Source: Planctomycetaceae bacterium
GTDB lineage: Bacteria; Planctomycetota; Planctomycetia; Planctomycetales; Planctomycetaceae
DNA: 64,000 nucleotides
Direction of reading: 5' to 3'
Assembly: GCA_041398785.1 (NCBI GenBank)
Contig: JAWKUA010000019.1
Span: 1 to 64,000, forward strand
A program made the position numbers and the translations under genes. Under the pieces are notes generated by a model. It did no database searches and was not told the origin of the DNA. It saw only the letters and a list, made by a program, of their open reading frames with translations. Of the stretch, positions 1 through 11,300 are shown in pieces. How positions within the stretch are numbered: position 1 is the first letter of the stretch; the number at the start of each line of letters is the position of its first letter.

Positions 1-51
1 TGCGGAGAACTCCACGCACCAACTTCTCCCGGCACAGCGTCCGCGCATCCA

Positions 52-112
52 TCTCTCCCAGGCGAAGCCGTCCGGGAGAGGTCGGGCGAGCGGAGCGATG
101 CCCGGGAGAGGG
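52..112. repeat. Intergenic hairpin-type repeat upstream of the kinase
   Basis: This segment contains three related G/C blocks: CTCTCCCAGGCG, CCGGGAGAGGTCGGGCGAG and GCCCGGGAGAGGGC. The CTCTCCC and GGGAGAG blocks are complementary and can fold on each other, and the CGGGAGAGG block is repeated about 35 bases later. It lies outside any gene in the roughly 300-base stretch before the first kinase. Planctomycete genomes carry many dispersed elements of this look, but whether this one is multicopy cannot be judged from one window. I see no promoter that I can defend in the rest of bases 1-302. Confidence 0.45.
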
Positions 113-302
113 CCGACCGCGCGTTCAGCCTTTCGACAACACAGCACCACGTACGCGCGGACGACAAACGAATCCATACACTTCCGTTTTCCGCAAACCT
201 GGCGAATATCCTGTCCGATGGCCGAGCGGTCTGCGTTATCGTGAGAAGTCGACGCCATCAATCTGACTTCCCCCGGGCATCGTACAGCGGCGGCTGTGAC
301 GG

Positions 303-3300
303 GTGACAACTATGGACGACCTTCATTTTTCGCAAGATTCGTCAGATGACCCCGATTCGATTATCGATCTGCAGCAGCACCGCTGGAGGAATGGCGACCG
401 CGTTTCGGTTGAGGCGCTAATCGCTGAACAACCGGCGGTCGCGGCACGGCAGGATCTAATGATGGATCTTGTTTACGGCGAAGTTTTGCTGCGCGAAGCC
501 CGCGGGGAATCACCGGCACCGGAGGAATACATCCGGCGGTTTCCTCAACTGCAGGCCGAGATCGCCCGCCAGTTTCAGATTCATCGAGCGCTGGAGATCT
601 CGGTTGGCGACGCTTCCACAGCCGACCCTGATGCGACTCTGACCGGTACTCCGCCGTCGCTGCCGAGCCGCGCGCCTCGGATTCCCGGCTTCGAACTGGA
701 ACGCATTGTCGGTCGCGGCGGCAATGGAGTCGTCTATCGCGCGACGGAAGAACGTCTGAACCGGCCTGTCGCGGTCAAACTGCTGATGAACGTTGATGCC
801 GCCGGAGAACAGCAGCGGTCGTCCCTGTTTCGTGAAGCCGAAGCGGCCGCGTCACTGCGGCATCCGGGAATTGTGCCGGTCTATCAGGTCGGTGAATTCG
901 ACGGCGCGGCGTTTCTGGTGATGGAATTTTGCGACGGTGGTTCGCTGGCCGAGCGTCTGCGGAACGGACCACTTCCCGTCAGCGACGCCGTCGCGCTGAT
1001 GAAGCAGGTTGCGCTGGCGGTTCAGTTCGCTCATTCCCGGGGAACGATTCACCGCGATCTGAAACCGGGTAACGTGCTGCTGGATCGACACGGACAGCCT
1101 CAGGTCAGCGACTTCGGCCTGGCTCGACGTCTGGACGCCGAACACACGCTGCGCGCTACGGGCGACGTTGTGGGAACTCCCGCGTATATGGCTCCGGAAC
1201 AGGCTCGCGGCGAAACGGCCGACGAACGGTCCGACGTGTATTCGCTGGGAGCGGTGCTGTATGAAACGCTGTGCGGTCGGCCACCGTTTCAAGCCGCCAC
1301 TCCCTGGGAAATCGTCAGCCAGGTGCTGACAAATGATCCGCCGCTGCTGAGAGAGCTGAATTCTTCTGTCCCCGTTGAACTGGAAACGATCTGCGCCCGG
1401 TGTCTCGAAAAGGACGCGGCGCGACGTTACGCATCGGCACAGGAGCTGGCTGAGGAACTCGTCCGGTTCGAAAAGGGTGAACCGATTCTGGCCCGGCCGG
1501 TCAGCCAGTTTCAGCGGTTCCGAAAGTGGTGCGGACGCAACCGGCGAGTCGCATCGCTGGCTGCCGTATCGCTCACTCTGCTGCTTGCGCTGGGAATCGG
1601 TTCCACGATCGCGGCGTTCTGGCTGTCATCGGCCAATAATTCTGTCCGGCAGGAACGCACCAAAGCGCAGCAGGCGGAACTGGCGGCTGATCAGGATCGT
1701 ACGGCCGCCGTCAATGCGCTCAATTCGCTGGTGGAGTCTCTGTACGACGATCTGTCCGCCAACGCGGCGACGATCAGGACACGCGAAAAGATCGTTGACG
1801 CGGCCATCGATGGTTTGAACTCTCTGTCGCAGGTTCGCGGCGACCGCGCCGCCGATCGGACAACACTGCGGGCTCTGCATCGCATCGGCGATCTGATGTC
1901 TCTGAAGGGATCGCACGACGAAGCCGCACAATCCTTTCAGCGGGCCATTGACCTGGCACGCGAGGTCCTTGAGCGGCACCCCGATGATCCGGAGCCGAAG
2001 CTGGACCTGGCAGCGTCGCTCGGCCGATTCAGCGTGCATTACACGAGACTGACGAAGCCAGCGCTGGCCGAAGCGTTCGCAAACGAAAGTTTCTCGCTGC
2101 TGAACGAAGTGCTGGCCGACGACCCGGACAACCAGCAGGCGCTGCGGCAGATTGTTGTTCAGCATCAGCAGAAGCTGGATTCCATGTGGCAGGCGATGGC
2201 CAGCCCCGCACAGGTCATCGAAGCCGGCAACCAGGCGATTTTGCACATCGACCGGCTCAATGCACTAGCGCCCGACGACACGGTTGCACAGCGATCCGGC
2301 CAGATGATTCATTTTCAGATCGGGCGAGCATTCCTCGACAGCGGAGACGCCGCGACTGCCGGGAAGCACTTTACAATCGCCCGCCAACTTGTGGATCGCC
2401 TGCTGGAAACGCAGCAGCACAACACCGATCTTCGCAGTTCCGCTGCGCTGCTGGATCGAGCCCAGGGGATGGTCAGTACGGCGCTGGGCAATCCCGATCG
2501 AGCGGCGGAATTGTTCGAACAGTCCTTGCTGACCTTTCGCGAACTGTCCGCCGCCGATCCACAGAATTCTCAGGCACGACGAAACATTGCCAACACCGAA
2601 AGTCTGATGGCCGACACTCTGCACGCCCTGCAGCGCGATGAGGAATCCATGCACTACCTGCAGGAGGCCATCGAAATCTACGACGCGATGATTCGGGATG
2701 AGCCTCAGAACAATTCGAATCGCATCCTGATCGCCGAAGCTCTGTTAAAGATGTCCAACGCTCATCTGGCCGGCGATCATTGGGAACAGTCGGCCGAAGA
2801 CTGCCGGCAAATGCTGCACTACCTGCACGCCGACGAATCCGGCGAATCCACGACGGGCGGAGCTGCCGCCATGTATTCCCTGCTGGCGACACTTCTGCTG
2901 GAAAGTACCGAGCGTCTGCTGGGAAATTCCGCAGACAGCAAAACGACCACCGGCGAATGTATCGCTCTAATGCTGGCCGCCCGCCGCGATGCGCAGGCAG
3001 CGACGTCCGACGTCCTTTCCGAGGAAGCCAGGAATGTCATTCGCAACGTTAATCCGGACGTGACGGCAAACACTTTTGAAGAACTGTTCGACCATATCAA
3101 CGGACTTCAGGATGTGAACCCGATGTTCAGCGGATACCGACTCATCTACCACGCCGGCACGCACGCCTTTCGAGCACAGAACCTTGTGGAGTCAGATTCC
3201 GAAGTGAATCGCGAGACGGCTGCCATTCACGTCGCTGAGGCGATTGCTTTGCTAAAGAAGCTCGCCACCGAAAACCCGCCATCGCTGCAATTCATTCTCA

Positions 3301-3371
3301 GCGACCCCGACCTGACCTGGCTGCGCAGCACCAGCGAATGGTCCACCACCAACTTCCTTCCAGCGAATTAG
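303..3371 (+). CDS. Membrane Ser/Thr protein kinase with periplasmic TPR region
   Basis: A Hanks-type kinase of 1022 residues. The kinase domain spans about residues 128-395: glycine loop GRGGNGVVY (137-145), ATP lysine K159 in VAVKLL, catalytic HRDLKPGN (250-257, Asp252), DFG-type SDFGLA with Asp270, and APEQ activation segment near 297. A hydrophobic helix at about 416-441 predicts one membrane span. The roughly 580 residues beyond it hold helical TPR-like repeats (for example AAQSFQRAIDLAREVLERHP), so they probably face the periplasm and sense or bind a partner. The N-terminal 100 residues are an acidic helical region often found before planctomycete kinase domains. The start is GTG at 303; an in-frame ATG at 312 (MDDLHF) is an equally plausible start, since neither has a clear Shine-Dalgarno sequence. 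The substrate is unknown. It stands alone, converging with mtnA. Confidence 0.93.
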   Translation: MTTMDDLHFSQDSSDDPDSIIDLQQHRWRNGDRVSVEALIAEQPAVAARQDLMMDLVYGEVLLREARGESPAPEEYIRRFPQLQAEIARQFQIHRALEISVGDASTADPDATLTGTPPSLPSRAPRIPGFELERIVGRGGNGVVYRATEERLNRPVAVKLLMNVDAAGEQQRSSLFREAEAAASLRHPGIVPVYQVGEFDGAAFLVMEFCDGGSLAERLRNGPLPVSDAVALMKQVALAVQFAHSRGTIHRDLKPGNVLLDRHGQPQVSDFGLARRLDAEHTLRATGDVVGTPAYMAPEQARGETADERSDVYSLGAVLYETLCGRPPFQAATPWEIVSQVLTNDPPLLRELNSSVPVELETICARCLEKDAARRYASAQELAEELVRFEKGEPILARPVSQFQRFRKWCGRNRRVASLAAVSLTLLLALGIGSTIAAFWLSSANNSVRQERTKAQQAELAADQDRTAAVNALNSLVESLYDDLSANAATIRTREKIVDAAIDGLNSLSQVRGDRAADRTTLRALHRIGDLMSLKGSHDEAAQSFQRAIDLAREVLERHPDDPEPKLDLAASLGRFSVHYTRLTKPALAEAFANESFSLLNEVLADDPDNQQALRQIVVQHQQKLDSMWQAMASPAQVIEAGNQAILHIDRLNALAPDDTVAQRSGQMIHFQIGRAFLDSGDAATAGKHFTIARQLVDRLLETQQHNTDLRSSAALLDRAQGMVSTALGNPDRAAELFEQSLLTFRELSAADPQNSQARRNIANTESLMADTLHALQRDEESMHYLQEAIEIYDAMIRDEPQNNSNRILIAEALLKMSNAHLAGDHWEQSAEDCRQMLHYLHADESGESTTGGAAAMYSLLATLLLESTERLLGNSADSKTTTGECIALMLAARRDAQAATSDVLSEEARNVIRNVNPDVTANTFEELFDHINGLQDVNPMFSGYRLIYHAGTHAFRAQNLVESDSEVNRETAAIHVAEAIALLKKLATENPPSLQFILSDPDLTWLRSTSEWSTTNFLPAN

Positions 3372-3576
3372 GCGCTCCGACTTCCTTCGAACGTCCTCGC
3401 GCGATGGATCCGGAAATCCAGCCCTGACGGGGCTCGGTGATCTCTGTTTCTCTGTGTTTCATGGCGCATCCGAAGGCGCGAAGTTGAAAAAGCTACTTCG
3501 CATCTTCGTATGAGAACCGCGGTCGCGGTGCGTCGCGAGGTGCAGCGGGAGAATTCGCGTTGTGCTGCGGCTCGTG

Positions 3577-4629
<1,053 letters not shown>

Positions 4630-4804
4630 CCGGGGGGGCACCTGTTTCGGCGGTTACTGCCTTTCAGCGGGCAAAACCAGGACGTCAGCCGTAAACTTCC
4701 GGCACATTCTGCGTCACCGTGAAATTGTCCGCCAGTCACCGGTCTGACTGCTCTTGAGGCAGGGAATCAACACTGTTACTTCTGTGCCGTGCGAAGTGCG
4801 AACG

Positions 4805-5230
4805 ATGATCATACGTCATGAAGTACCGGGCCGGTTCACCAGGCTTGTTCTGCTGGTGATCGGTCTGGCTCTGGCTGGAATCTTCGTTGTGGCGGCGCTG
4901 CTGAATCCGGATTCCCGGGGCTTCGGCACGCACGAACAACTGGGATTTCCACCGTGCCAGTTCAAGTCGCTGACCGGGCTGAACTGTCCCCACTGCGGCA
5001 TGACGACAGCGTTCTCGCATTTCGTACGAGGACAGTGGAGCGACATGTGGCGATCGAACCCGAGCGCCATGATTCTGGCTCCGCTGTTTGTTCTGACTTC
5101 AGTCTGGTGCTTCACAGTTTCCGGCACGGGCCGGTGGTGGCTGACAGCGGAACCGACGTGGTGGCTGATCTTTGGCGGAATCGCCTATCTGGCCGCGACG
5201 GTTGTGCTGTGGGTGATCCGATTGTTGTGA
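4805..5230 (+). CDS. DUF2752 family membrane protein
   Basis: A small integral membrane protein of about 141 residues. The diagnostic DUF2752 feature is CPHCGMTTAFSHF near residues 61-73, a CPxCGxTT motif that follows a first transmembrane helix (about 12-32, LVLLVIGLALAGIFVVAALL). Two further hydrophobic stretches follow (ILAPLFVLTSVW and WLIFGGIAYLAATVVLWVI), giving about three spans. The start is put at the ATG at 4805 (MIIRHEVPG); the frame opens earlier at a TTG at 4754 but the added residues are not family-like. The biochemical function of the family is unknown; the two cysteines suggest metal or thiol chemistry, which is inference. It is divergent from mtnA and 100 bases ahead of the lipoprotein pair. 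Confidence 0.85.
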   Translation: MIIRHEVPGRFTRLVLLVIGLALAGIFVVAALLNPDSRGFGTHEQLGFPPCQFKSLTGLNCPHCGMTTAFSHFVRGQWSDMWRSNPSAMILAPLFVLTSVWCFTVSGTGRWWLTAEPTWWLIFGGIAYLAATVVLWVIRLL

Positions 5231-5331
5231 CTCACCGTACGGAGTCTGGGAACGCGCCGGCGACTGCGGCGTCGGGAATGCGTCGCTGGTTCAGGATTTG
5301 AATTGCACAGTTCAGACGGTGCCGAACAGTC

Positions 5332-6039
5332 ATGTCGCAAAGTTCCATCGCAACCACGGAAGTGCGCCAACCCGCCCGAACAATGCCGAACGTCGCGCGG
5401 GGCATTGCGATCGCGCTGCTGCTGGCTTCGTTCAGCGGTTGTTCGCTGTTCGTGATGGCCGGGAAGGCCATCCTTGGTGACCCGCAGGTTTCTTCGGAGT
5501 TTCGGCTCCATACGGGCATCGACTTGACGGACGGCGATGACTCCGTGTTGATTCTATGTACAGCACCTCACGGAATTGTCGGTCAGTTTCCTTCTCTGCA
5601 GATCGATATCGTGGATCGGATGACGCGGACCCTGAAGACTCGCAAAGTCAAAGTGATTCCCTCGGACGACGTCGCCACGTGGTTTGATGACCACGGTGAA
5701 TGGGGCGACTTCTCAGAGCTGGCGAAGAAGTTTGATGCGAAGTACGTCATGCATGTCAACGTGCAGGCATTTACCTACAAGGTTCCGGACAGTGAAACAC
5801 TGCTTCAGGGAAGCAGTCACGGCCGCGTTCTGGTTTATGCCGCCAGCAGCGACGATGACGCTGAGGTGCCGATTCGACAGGTCTTCGACCGTTCCTTCAA
5901 GATTCATTTCCCGACGTCGTATCCGGTTCCCAGGGAAAACGAATCGGATGAAATCTTCGTGGAACGCTTTATGGATCGCGTTGCTCTGCACATCGCTCAG
6001 ATCTTCTACGACCACCCGTTCAGCGAAAACATTCACTGA
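5332..6039 (+). CDS. Lipoprotein, first of a tandem paralogous pair
   Basis: A 235-residue predicted lipoprotein. After an N-terminal arm there is a hydrophobic stretch (IAIALLLA, about 26-33) and a lipobox-like SFSGC with the acylated Cys near residue 37. The mature part begins by describing a small-molecule-like or partner domain that I cannot name. It aligns by eye with the next gene: K(V/I)xVxxSDxxxxWxxxxxxW, then an FDxxYVxxVxxxxF block, and a C-terminal FxxxFxxxxAxxIxxxFY block. An in-frame ATG at codon 18 (MPNVARG) is an alternative start that would give a more usual signal length. Function unknown; probably anchored in the cell envelope and co-transcribed with its paralogue 56 bases downstream. 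Confidence 0.8.
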   Translation: MSQSSIATTEVRQPARTMPNVARGIAIALLLASFSGCSLFVMAGKAILGDPQVSSEFRLHTGIDLTDGDDSVLILCTAPHGIVGQFPSLQIDIVDRMTRTLKTRKVKVIPSDDVATWFDDHGEWGDFSELAKKFDAKYVMHVNVQAFTYKVPDSETLLQGSSHGRVLVYAASSDDDAEVPIRQVFDRSFKIHFPTSYPVPRENESDEIFVERFMDRVALHIAQIFYDHPFSENIH

Positions 6040-6095
6040 TCCACAGAACCGCAGAAGCGACGGCCACAAAACTCGCGGCTGTCGGAGGATACGAG

Positions 6096-6803
6096 ATGGC
6101 ATTTTTCGGCAAGGCAGAGAATTCCCGTATGGTCCACAGAACCCGGATCTCGCGCGCAACACAATTCGCGGCAATGCTGCTGCTGTTGTTGACGCTTCCC
6201 GGATGCAACTATTTCATCCTGCTGGGATACCTGATCGGCGGTCCGCCGCAACTGGAGCCTCTGTTCGAAGCGGAAACAAAGGAGTCCCTGACAGATCGCG
6301 GAGTTCGCGTGGCGGTGGTCTGCTATGCCGACAAGGAGCTGAAATACTCCTATGACAACATCGACTATCTGATCGCCGCTCACCTGACGACGAAACTGCG
6401 GCAGAACAAAATTGATGTTGTCAGTTCTGACCGCATTCGTGTGTGGATGGAAAAGAACAAGGACTGGGACAGTCCCGAAGAAATCGGAGCAGAGTTCGAC
6501 GTGACTTACGTGGTTTACGTCGACATCGCCGATTTCTCGCTGTTCGAACGGGACAGTAACAATAGTCTGTTTCGCGGTCGCTGCGAATGCATTGTCAGCG
6601 TTCACAAGATGGAGGCCGACGGTGACGGACGCCGGATTTTCGTCAAGGACGTGACCTCGGTGTTTCCGATCCAGGTGCCCCGATCGGCCGCCGAAGTCAG
6701 CTATGACACCTTTCGCGCGGAGTACTTCTGGCGACTGGCGGATGAAATCGGACGGCTGTTCTATCCCTACATGAATGGTGACGACATCGTCAACGCGACG
6801 TAG
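6096..6803 (+). CDS. Lipoprotein, second of a tandem paralogous pair
   Basis: A 235-residue predicted lipoprotein, paralogous to the gene before it. The signal region is ATQFAAMLLLLLTLPGC with the lipobox LPGC near residue 37, at the same distance from the N-terminus as in the paralogue. Shared landmarks are IDVVSSDRIRVWMEKNKDW, an EIGAEFDVTYVVYVDIADF block and a C-terminal FRAEYFWRLADEIGRLFY block. The equal length of 235 residues supports gene duplication. Identity between the two is low, so the duplication is old or selection has differed. No function can be assigned; envelope localisation is inferred from the lipobox. Confidence 0.8.
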   Translation: MAFFGKAENSRMVHRTRISRATQFAAMLLLLLTLPGCNYFILLGYLIGGPPQLEPLFEAETKESLTDRGVRVAVVCYADKELKYSYDNIDYLIAAHLTTKLRQNKIDVVSSDRIRVWMEKNKDWDSPEEIGAEFDVTYVVYVDIADFSLFERDSNNSLFRGRCECIVSVHKMEADGDGRRIFVKDVTSVFPIQVPRSAAEVSYDTFRAEYFWRLADEIGRLFYPYMNGDDIVNAT

Positions 6804-6826
6804 TGCCCTGTCCATCGTAAGTTGAT

Positions 6827-6923
6827 GTGTGCCACTGGCCGTGCCAGTGCCCTTTGCTCCGGAAAAAACTGGCTGTGCCAGTGCCCGGCACTCCTGAACA
6901 CACTGGCACAGCCAGTGGCACAC
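6827..6923. repeat. Inverted-repeat element built on a GTGCCACTGGC core
   Basis: Bases 6827-6850 (GTGTGCCACTGGCCGTGCCA plus GTGC) are mirrored by the reverse complement at 6901-6923, with one mismatch across the arm. A third copy of the inner core (ACTGGCTGTGCCAGTGCC) sits between them near 6868-6885, and each arm is itself palindromic around CACTGGC/GCCAGTG. The whole can form a long hairpin. It occupies the gap between the lipoprotein gene and the L-fuconate dehydratase gene, so it could end transcription or be a non-autonomous mobile repeat. There is no T-run after it and no transposase nearby. Confidence 0.7.
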
Positions 6924-6988
6924 GACCCACCGATCCACGCCTGACAAAGCACTAGTCGACGAAGAACAGCGCGGACGAAGAACTGCCA

Positions 6989-8275
6989 ATGTCAGTGACC
7001 ATCACCGGTTTCGAGACCTTTGATCTGAGGTTCCCGACCTCCGAGCAGCTTGACGGTTCGGACGCGATGAATCCGGACCCGGATTATTCGGCCGCTTACG
7101 TCGTGCTGCGAACCGATTCCGCGGAACTGAGCGGCCACGGCATGACGTTCACGATCGGCCGCGGAAACGAACTTTGCGTCGCGGCCATCGAATCGCTCGC
7201 GGCACTGCTGATCGGCACACCTGTCGAATCTCAGATGAAGACTCCGGCAGCGCTGTATCGCCGGCTGACGGGCGACAGCCAGTTTCGCTGGGTCGGGCCG
7301 GAAAAGGGAATCATCCATCTGGCGGCGTCCGCCCTGCTGAATGCCGTCTGGGACCTGTGGGCTCGCTTGCAGCAAAAACCGGTCTGGCGACTGGTCTGCG
7401 ATATGACCCCGGAAGAGATCGTCCACTGCATTGACTTTCGCTATCTGACGGACGCGCTGACGCCCAACCAGGCCACGGAACTGCTGCAGCGTCAGCATTC
7501 GACGAAACGTGAACGCATGGAGTTCTTGTTGTCAGAAGGCTATCCCAGTTACACCACGTCCGCCGGCTGGCTGGGCTATTCGGACGAAGCGCTGAAGGAA
7601 AAATGCCGCGATCTGAAACACCGCGGCTGGTCTCACTTCAAGATCAAGGTGGGGCGCGACCTGGCCGACGACGTGCGCCGCTGCCGTCTGCTGCGTCAGG
7701 AAATGGGCGAAGACGCGTTCATGATGATCGACGCGAATCAGGTCTGGGACGTGCCTCAGGCGATCGAATGGATCTCGCGGCTGGCGGAATTTCGTCCGTG
7801 GTTTGTCGAGGAACCCACCAGCCCCGACGACATTCTGGGCCACGCGGCAATCGCAAAGGCGATCGCGCCGATTCGCGTCGCGACGGGAGAAATGTGCCAC
7901 AACCGCATCATGTTCAAACAGTTCCTGCAAAGCGGAGGCATGCAGGTCTGTCAGCTGGACAGTTGCCGTCTGGGCGGTATCAGTGAAATTCTGGCAGTGA
8001 TGCTGCTGGCGGAAAAGTTTCGCGTACCCGTGTGTCCGCACGCCGGCGGAGTCGGACTTTGCGAATACGTGCAGCACCTGTGCATGATCGACTACGTCTG
8101 CGTTTCGGGTTCGACGGATGGCCGTGTTGCGGAATACTCCGATCACCTGCACGAACACGTCAGGCATCCGGTCACGATGAAAAACGGTCGCTATCTGCCG
8201 CCCGGTGACGTCGGCTACAGCGTCGAATTCCTCGACTCAACGCTGGATCGGTATACACTGCGAAAGCCGTCGTGA
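6989..8275 (+). CDS. fucD: L-fuconate dehydratase (enolase superfamily)
   Basis: This enzyme removes water from L-fuconate to give 2-keto-3-deoxy-L-fuconate in the oxidative, non-phosphorylated fucose pathway. The 428-residue protein shows the full enolase-superfamily active site at the same numbers as the characterised Xanthomonas enzyme: base Lys220 in HFKIKVG, metal ligands Asp248 (MMIDAN), Glu274 (WFVEEP) and Glu301 (ATGEMCHN), and His351 (CPHAGG). The N-terminal capping domain starts with TGFETFDLRFPTSEQLDGSDAM, which is typical of this family rather than of galactonate or mandelate enzymes. It is followed after 41 bases by a dehydrogenase/heme gene on the same strand. No fucose transporter or fucose dehydrogenase lies beside it. 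A related acid-sugar dehydratase is possible but less likely. Confidence 0.93.
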   Translation: MSVTITGFETFDLRFPTSEQLDGSDAMNPDPDYSAAYVVLRTDSAELSGHGMTFTIGRGNELCVAAIESLAALLIGTPVESQMKTPAALYRRLTGDSQFRWVGPEKGIIHLAASALLNAVWDLWARLQQKPVWRLVCDMTPEEIVHCIDFRYLTDALTPNQATELLQRQHSTKRERMEFLLSEGYPSYTTSAGWLGYSDEALKEKCRDLKHRGWSHFKIKVGRDLADDVRRCRLLRQEMGEDAFMMIDANQVWDVPQAIEWISRLAEFRPWFVEEPTSPDDILGHAAIAKAIAPIRVATGEMCHNRIMFKQFLQSGGMQVCQLDSCRLGGISEILAVMLLAEKFRVPVCPHAGGVGLCEYVQHLCMIDYVCVSGSTDGRVAEYSDHLHEHVRHPVTMKNGRYLPPGDVGYSVEFLDSTLDRYTLRKPS

Positions 8276-8316
8276 GTGTGGCGTCGGCACTGTCCTGCTG
8301 ATCCAGAGACCGTCCG

Positions 8317-11300
8317 ATGTCCCGAATCGCTTTCCTGGCCTGTGCCTGCTGTTGCCTCATCGCAGGTGTTCCCGCCGACGAAATTCAGCCCGCTGTGAGC
8401 CAGCCCGCCGGCAACAATCCCCCGCTGGAGTTCACCAAATGGAGCGGCCGGATCAACGTGCCCGATCCCGTCGCCATTTCCCTGGACAATCACGGTCGCG
8501 CATACGTGACGCAGACACAGCGGCGCAAACTGCAGGATCTGGACCTGCGCGAACATCGCGAGTGGACGGCCGATGATCTCAGCCTGCAGTCGATCGACGA
8601 CAAGCGAGCCTTCTATCATCGCACGCTTGCTCCCGGTAACGAAGCAGCCAGTGCAAAGCACATCGGCGATCTGAACAGTGACGGACATCACGACTATCGC
8701 GATCTGATGGTTGTCAGTGAAAAGATTCATCGCCTGGAAGACAGCGATGGCGACGGCACCGCCGATGCCATCACGACATTCGCCGACGACTTCCGCACCG
8801 AAGTGACAGGCATTGCCGCTGGAGTCCTGGCTGACGGTGACACCGTCTACGCCACGATCGCTCCGGATGTCTGGAAGCTTCGCGACACTGACGGCGACGG
8901 CGTGGCTGACGACCGAGAGCTCCTGGCCACCGGTTTTGGGCTGCACATCGCGTACGGCGGCCACGACATGCACGGTCTGACCGTCGGCCCGGACGGAAAG
9001 ATCTATTGGTCGATCGGCGACAAAGCCATCAGCGTCATGTCGAAGGAAGGCCGGCGCTTTCACTATCCCAATCAGGGCGGAGTCATGCGGTGCAATCCGG
9101 ACGGCACCGACTTTGAAGTCTTCGCACACGGACTGCGAAACGTTCAGGAACCGACCTTCGATCAATTCGGCAATCTGTTTGGAGTCGACAATGATTCCGA
9201 CAACGAAGGTGAAAAGGAACGCTTTGTGTACATCGTCAGGGGCATGGATGCCGGCTGGCGGTTCAACTACCAGCTTCGCGAAAGCCGGTACAACCCGTGG
9301 ATGGCGGAAGGCATCTGGGAAACGTACCACGAAGGTCAGCCGGCACACGTGATTCCGCCGATCAGCTATTCAATCGACGGTCCGGCCGGATGCGCGTTCA
9401 ATCCGGGAACGGCTCTGAGCCCTGTGTGGCGCGACTATTTCTTTCTGACGGGGGCACCCAACGGAAATCAGATCGCGTTTCAGGTACAGCCGGACGGCGC
9501 TTCGTTTCGAATGGTGAACGAACAGACGATCGGCAACGGCATTCCGCTGGTCGGCATCAACTTCGGACCGGACGGTGCCCTGTACGGAGTCGACTGGGGC
9601 GGTGGCTATCCGCTGAATCAAACCGGCGCTGTCTGGAAGATCGACGATCCGGCGTCCGCGAATTCCGACATTCGCGCGCAGGTGCGTGAGTTGCTGGGAC
9701 GCGGACTGAAGAACCAGGAAACAGCAGCGCTGGTCGGACTGCTGTCTCACGCGGATCAGCGAATCCGCCTGAACGCGCAGTTTGAACTCGTCAATCGAAA
9801 TGCGGTCGGGGAACTCATCCGGACCGCCACGGCGCATGAAGAACAGCTCGCCGGAATTCATGCCGTGTGGGGACTCGGGCAACTCGCGCGACAAGGCAGC
9901 CAGCCGGCATTGACGAAACTGACTCACCTGCTGGTCGACAATGATCCGGAAATCGTTGCTCAGGCTGTTCGAGTGATCGGTGACCTGAAGTCGTTCAACG
10001 GAAGGCTGCTGCTGTCGATTCTGGCTAACAAAAGCCCGCGAGTTCAGTTTGCCGTCGCTTCGGCTTTAGGCGATCACCCGACTCCTGACGCCGTGCCGTC
10101 GCTGGTTGAGTTCTCCAAAACGCTGCGAATGTCCGACACGTACCTGCGATTCGCGCTGGTCCGGGCACTTGCGAGTTGCGCCGCGTCCGACCAACTGCAG
10201 TCGATGCGGGAAAGCGACAGCGAACTGCTGCGGCTTGCGGCCGTCGTCGCATTGCGGCAGCAGGCCAGTCCGCTGGTTGTCGATTTTCTGTATGACAAGT
10301 CTGAAGTTGTGGCGACGGATGCCGCGCGAGCAATCCACGATGATTTTTCCATACCCGCCGCGCTGCCGGAACTGGCTGAGGCGCTGACCGATCCCGTGTA
10401 TCACAACGAAGCCTTTCTGCGCCGCGCGTCAGCGCGAACTTTCGGCTGGGGCAGCCGGAACATGCGCTGCGAATCGCGAAGTTTGCCGCGAGTCCTCAGG
10501 CGTCACCGGTCATGAGGCTGGAAGCGCTCGCCGCACTGGCGGACTGGAAGCATCCGTCACCGCTGGATCGTGTGACGGGACGGTACCGCGATCCGGCAGC
10601 GATCGAACGACACCTGGATCCCGGACCTTTGGCGGCAGTATTGTCCGGGCTGATTCGCGATGCACATTCTGAGATCAGCGCCGCGGCTCTGGCGACCGCG
10701 GTGGCGCTCGATTTCAAAGTCAACGAAGATGCCCTGGCAGATCTGGTGATGGCGAGAATACAGCGTCGGACGTGCGAGTCCAGGCTTTGAGCGCGCTGGA
10801 TTCGCAGGCGTCCGAATTGCTGAATCCGCTGATCCAGAGATCACTGAAGTCCGAGACGACGCGGCCTTGCGAATTCGCGCTGGAACTGCTGGCGAAACAC
10901 GATCCGCGTCGTGCGGTCATCCAGATTGCCGCCACTCTGAAGACTTCATACGTGACGGCCGAACGCCAGCGAGCGGCAGCGTTGTGTGCCGAACTGGACG
11001 TTCCTGGCGCCGACCGGCTGTTGTACACGCTGATTCAGGACCTGACCGCCGCGGAGTCCGCTGACATTCGGCTGGAAGTCATCGAAGCGGCCGAGATCCG
11101 CAGCCGGGACAACAGCCAACTGGCGGCTTCGCTGGCCGAATTTCGGACCGCCCGCGAACAATCCGCCGGTGACGACCCCGCGGCGGCGTTTGACGAATGC
11201 CTCGTCGGCGGAGATCCGCAGCGCGGCCGGCAGTTGTTCCTAAATCACATTTCCGCTCAGTGCGTTCGCTGCCATCGAGTCGGGCGTCAGGGAAGCAACA

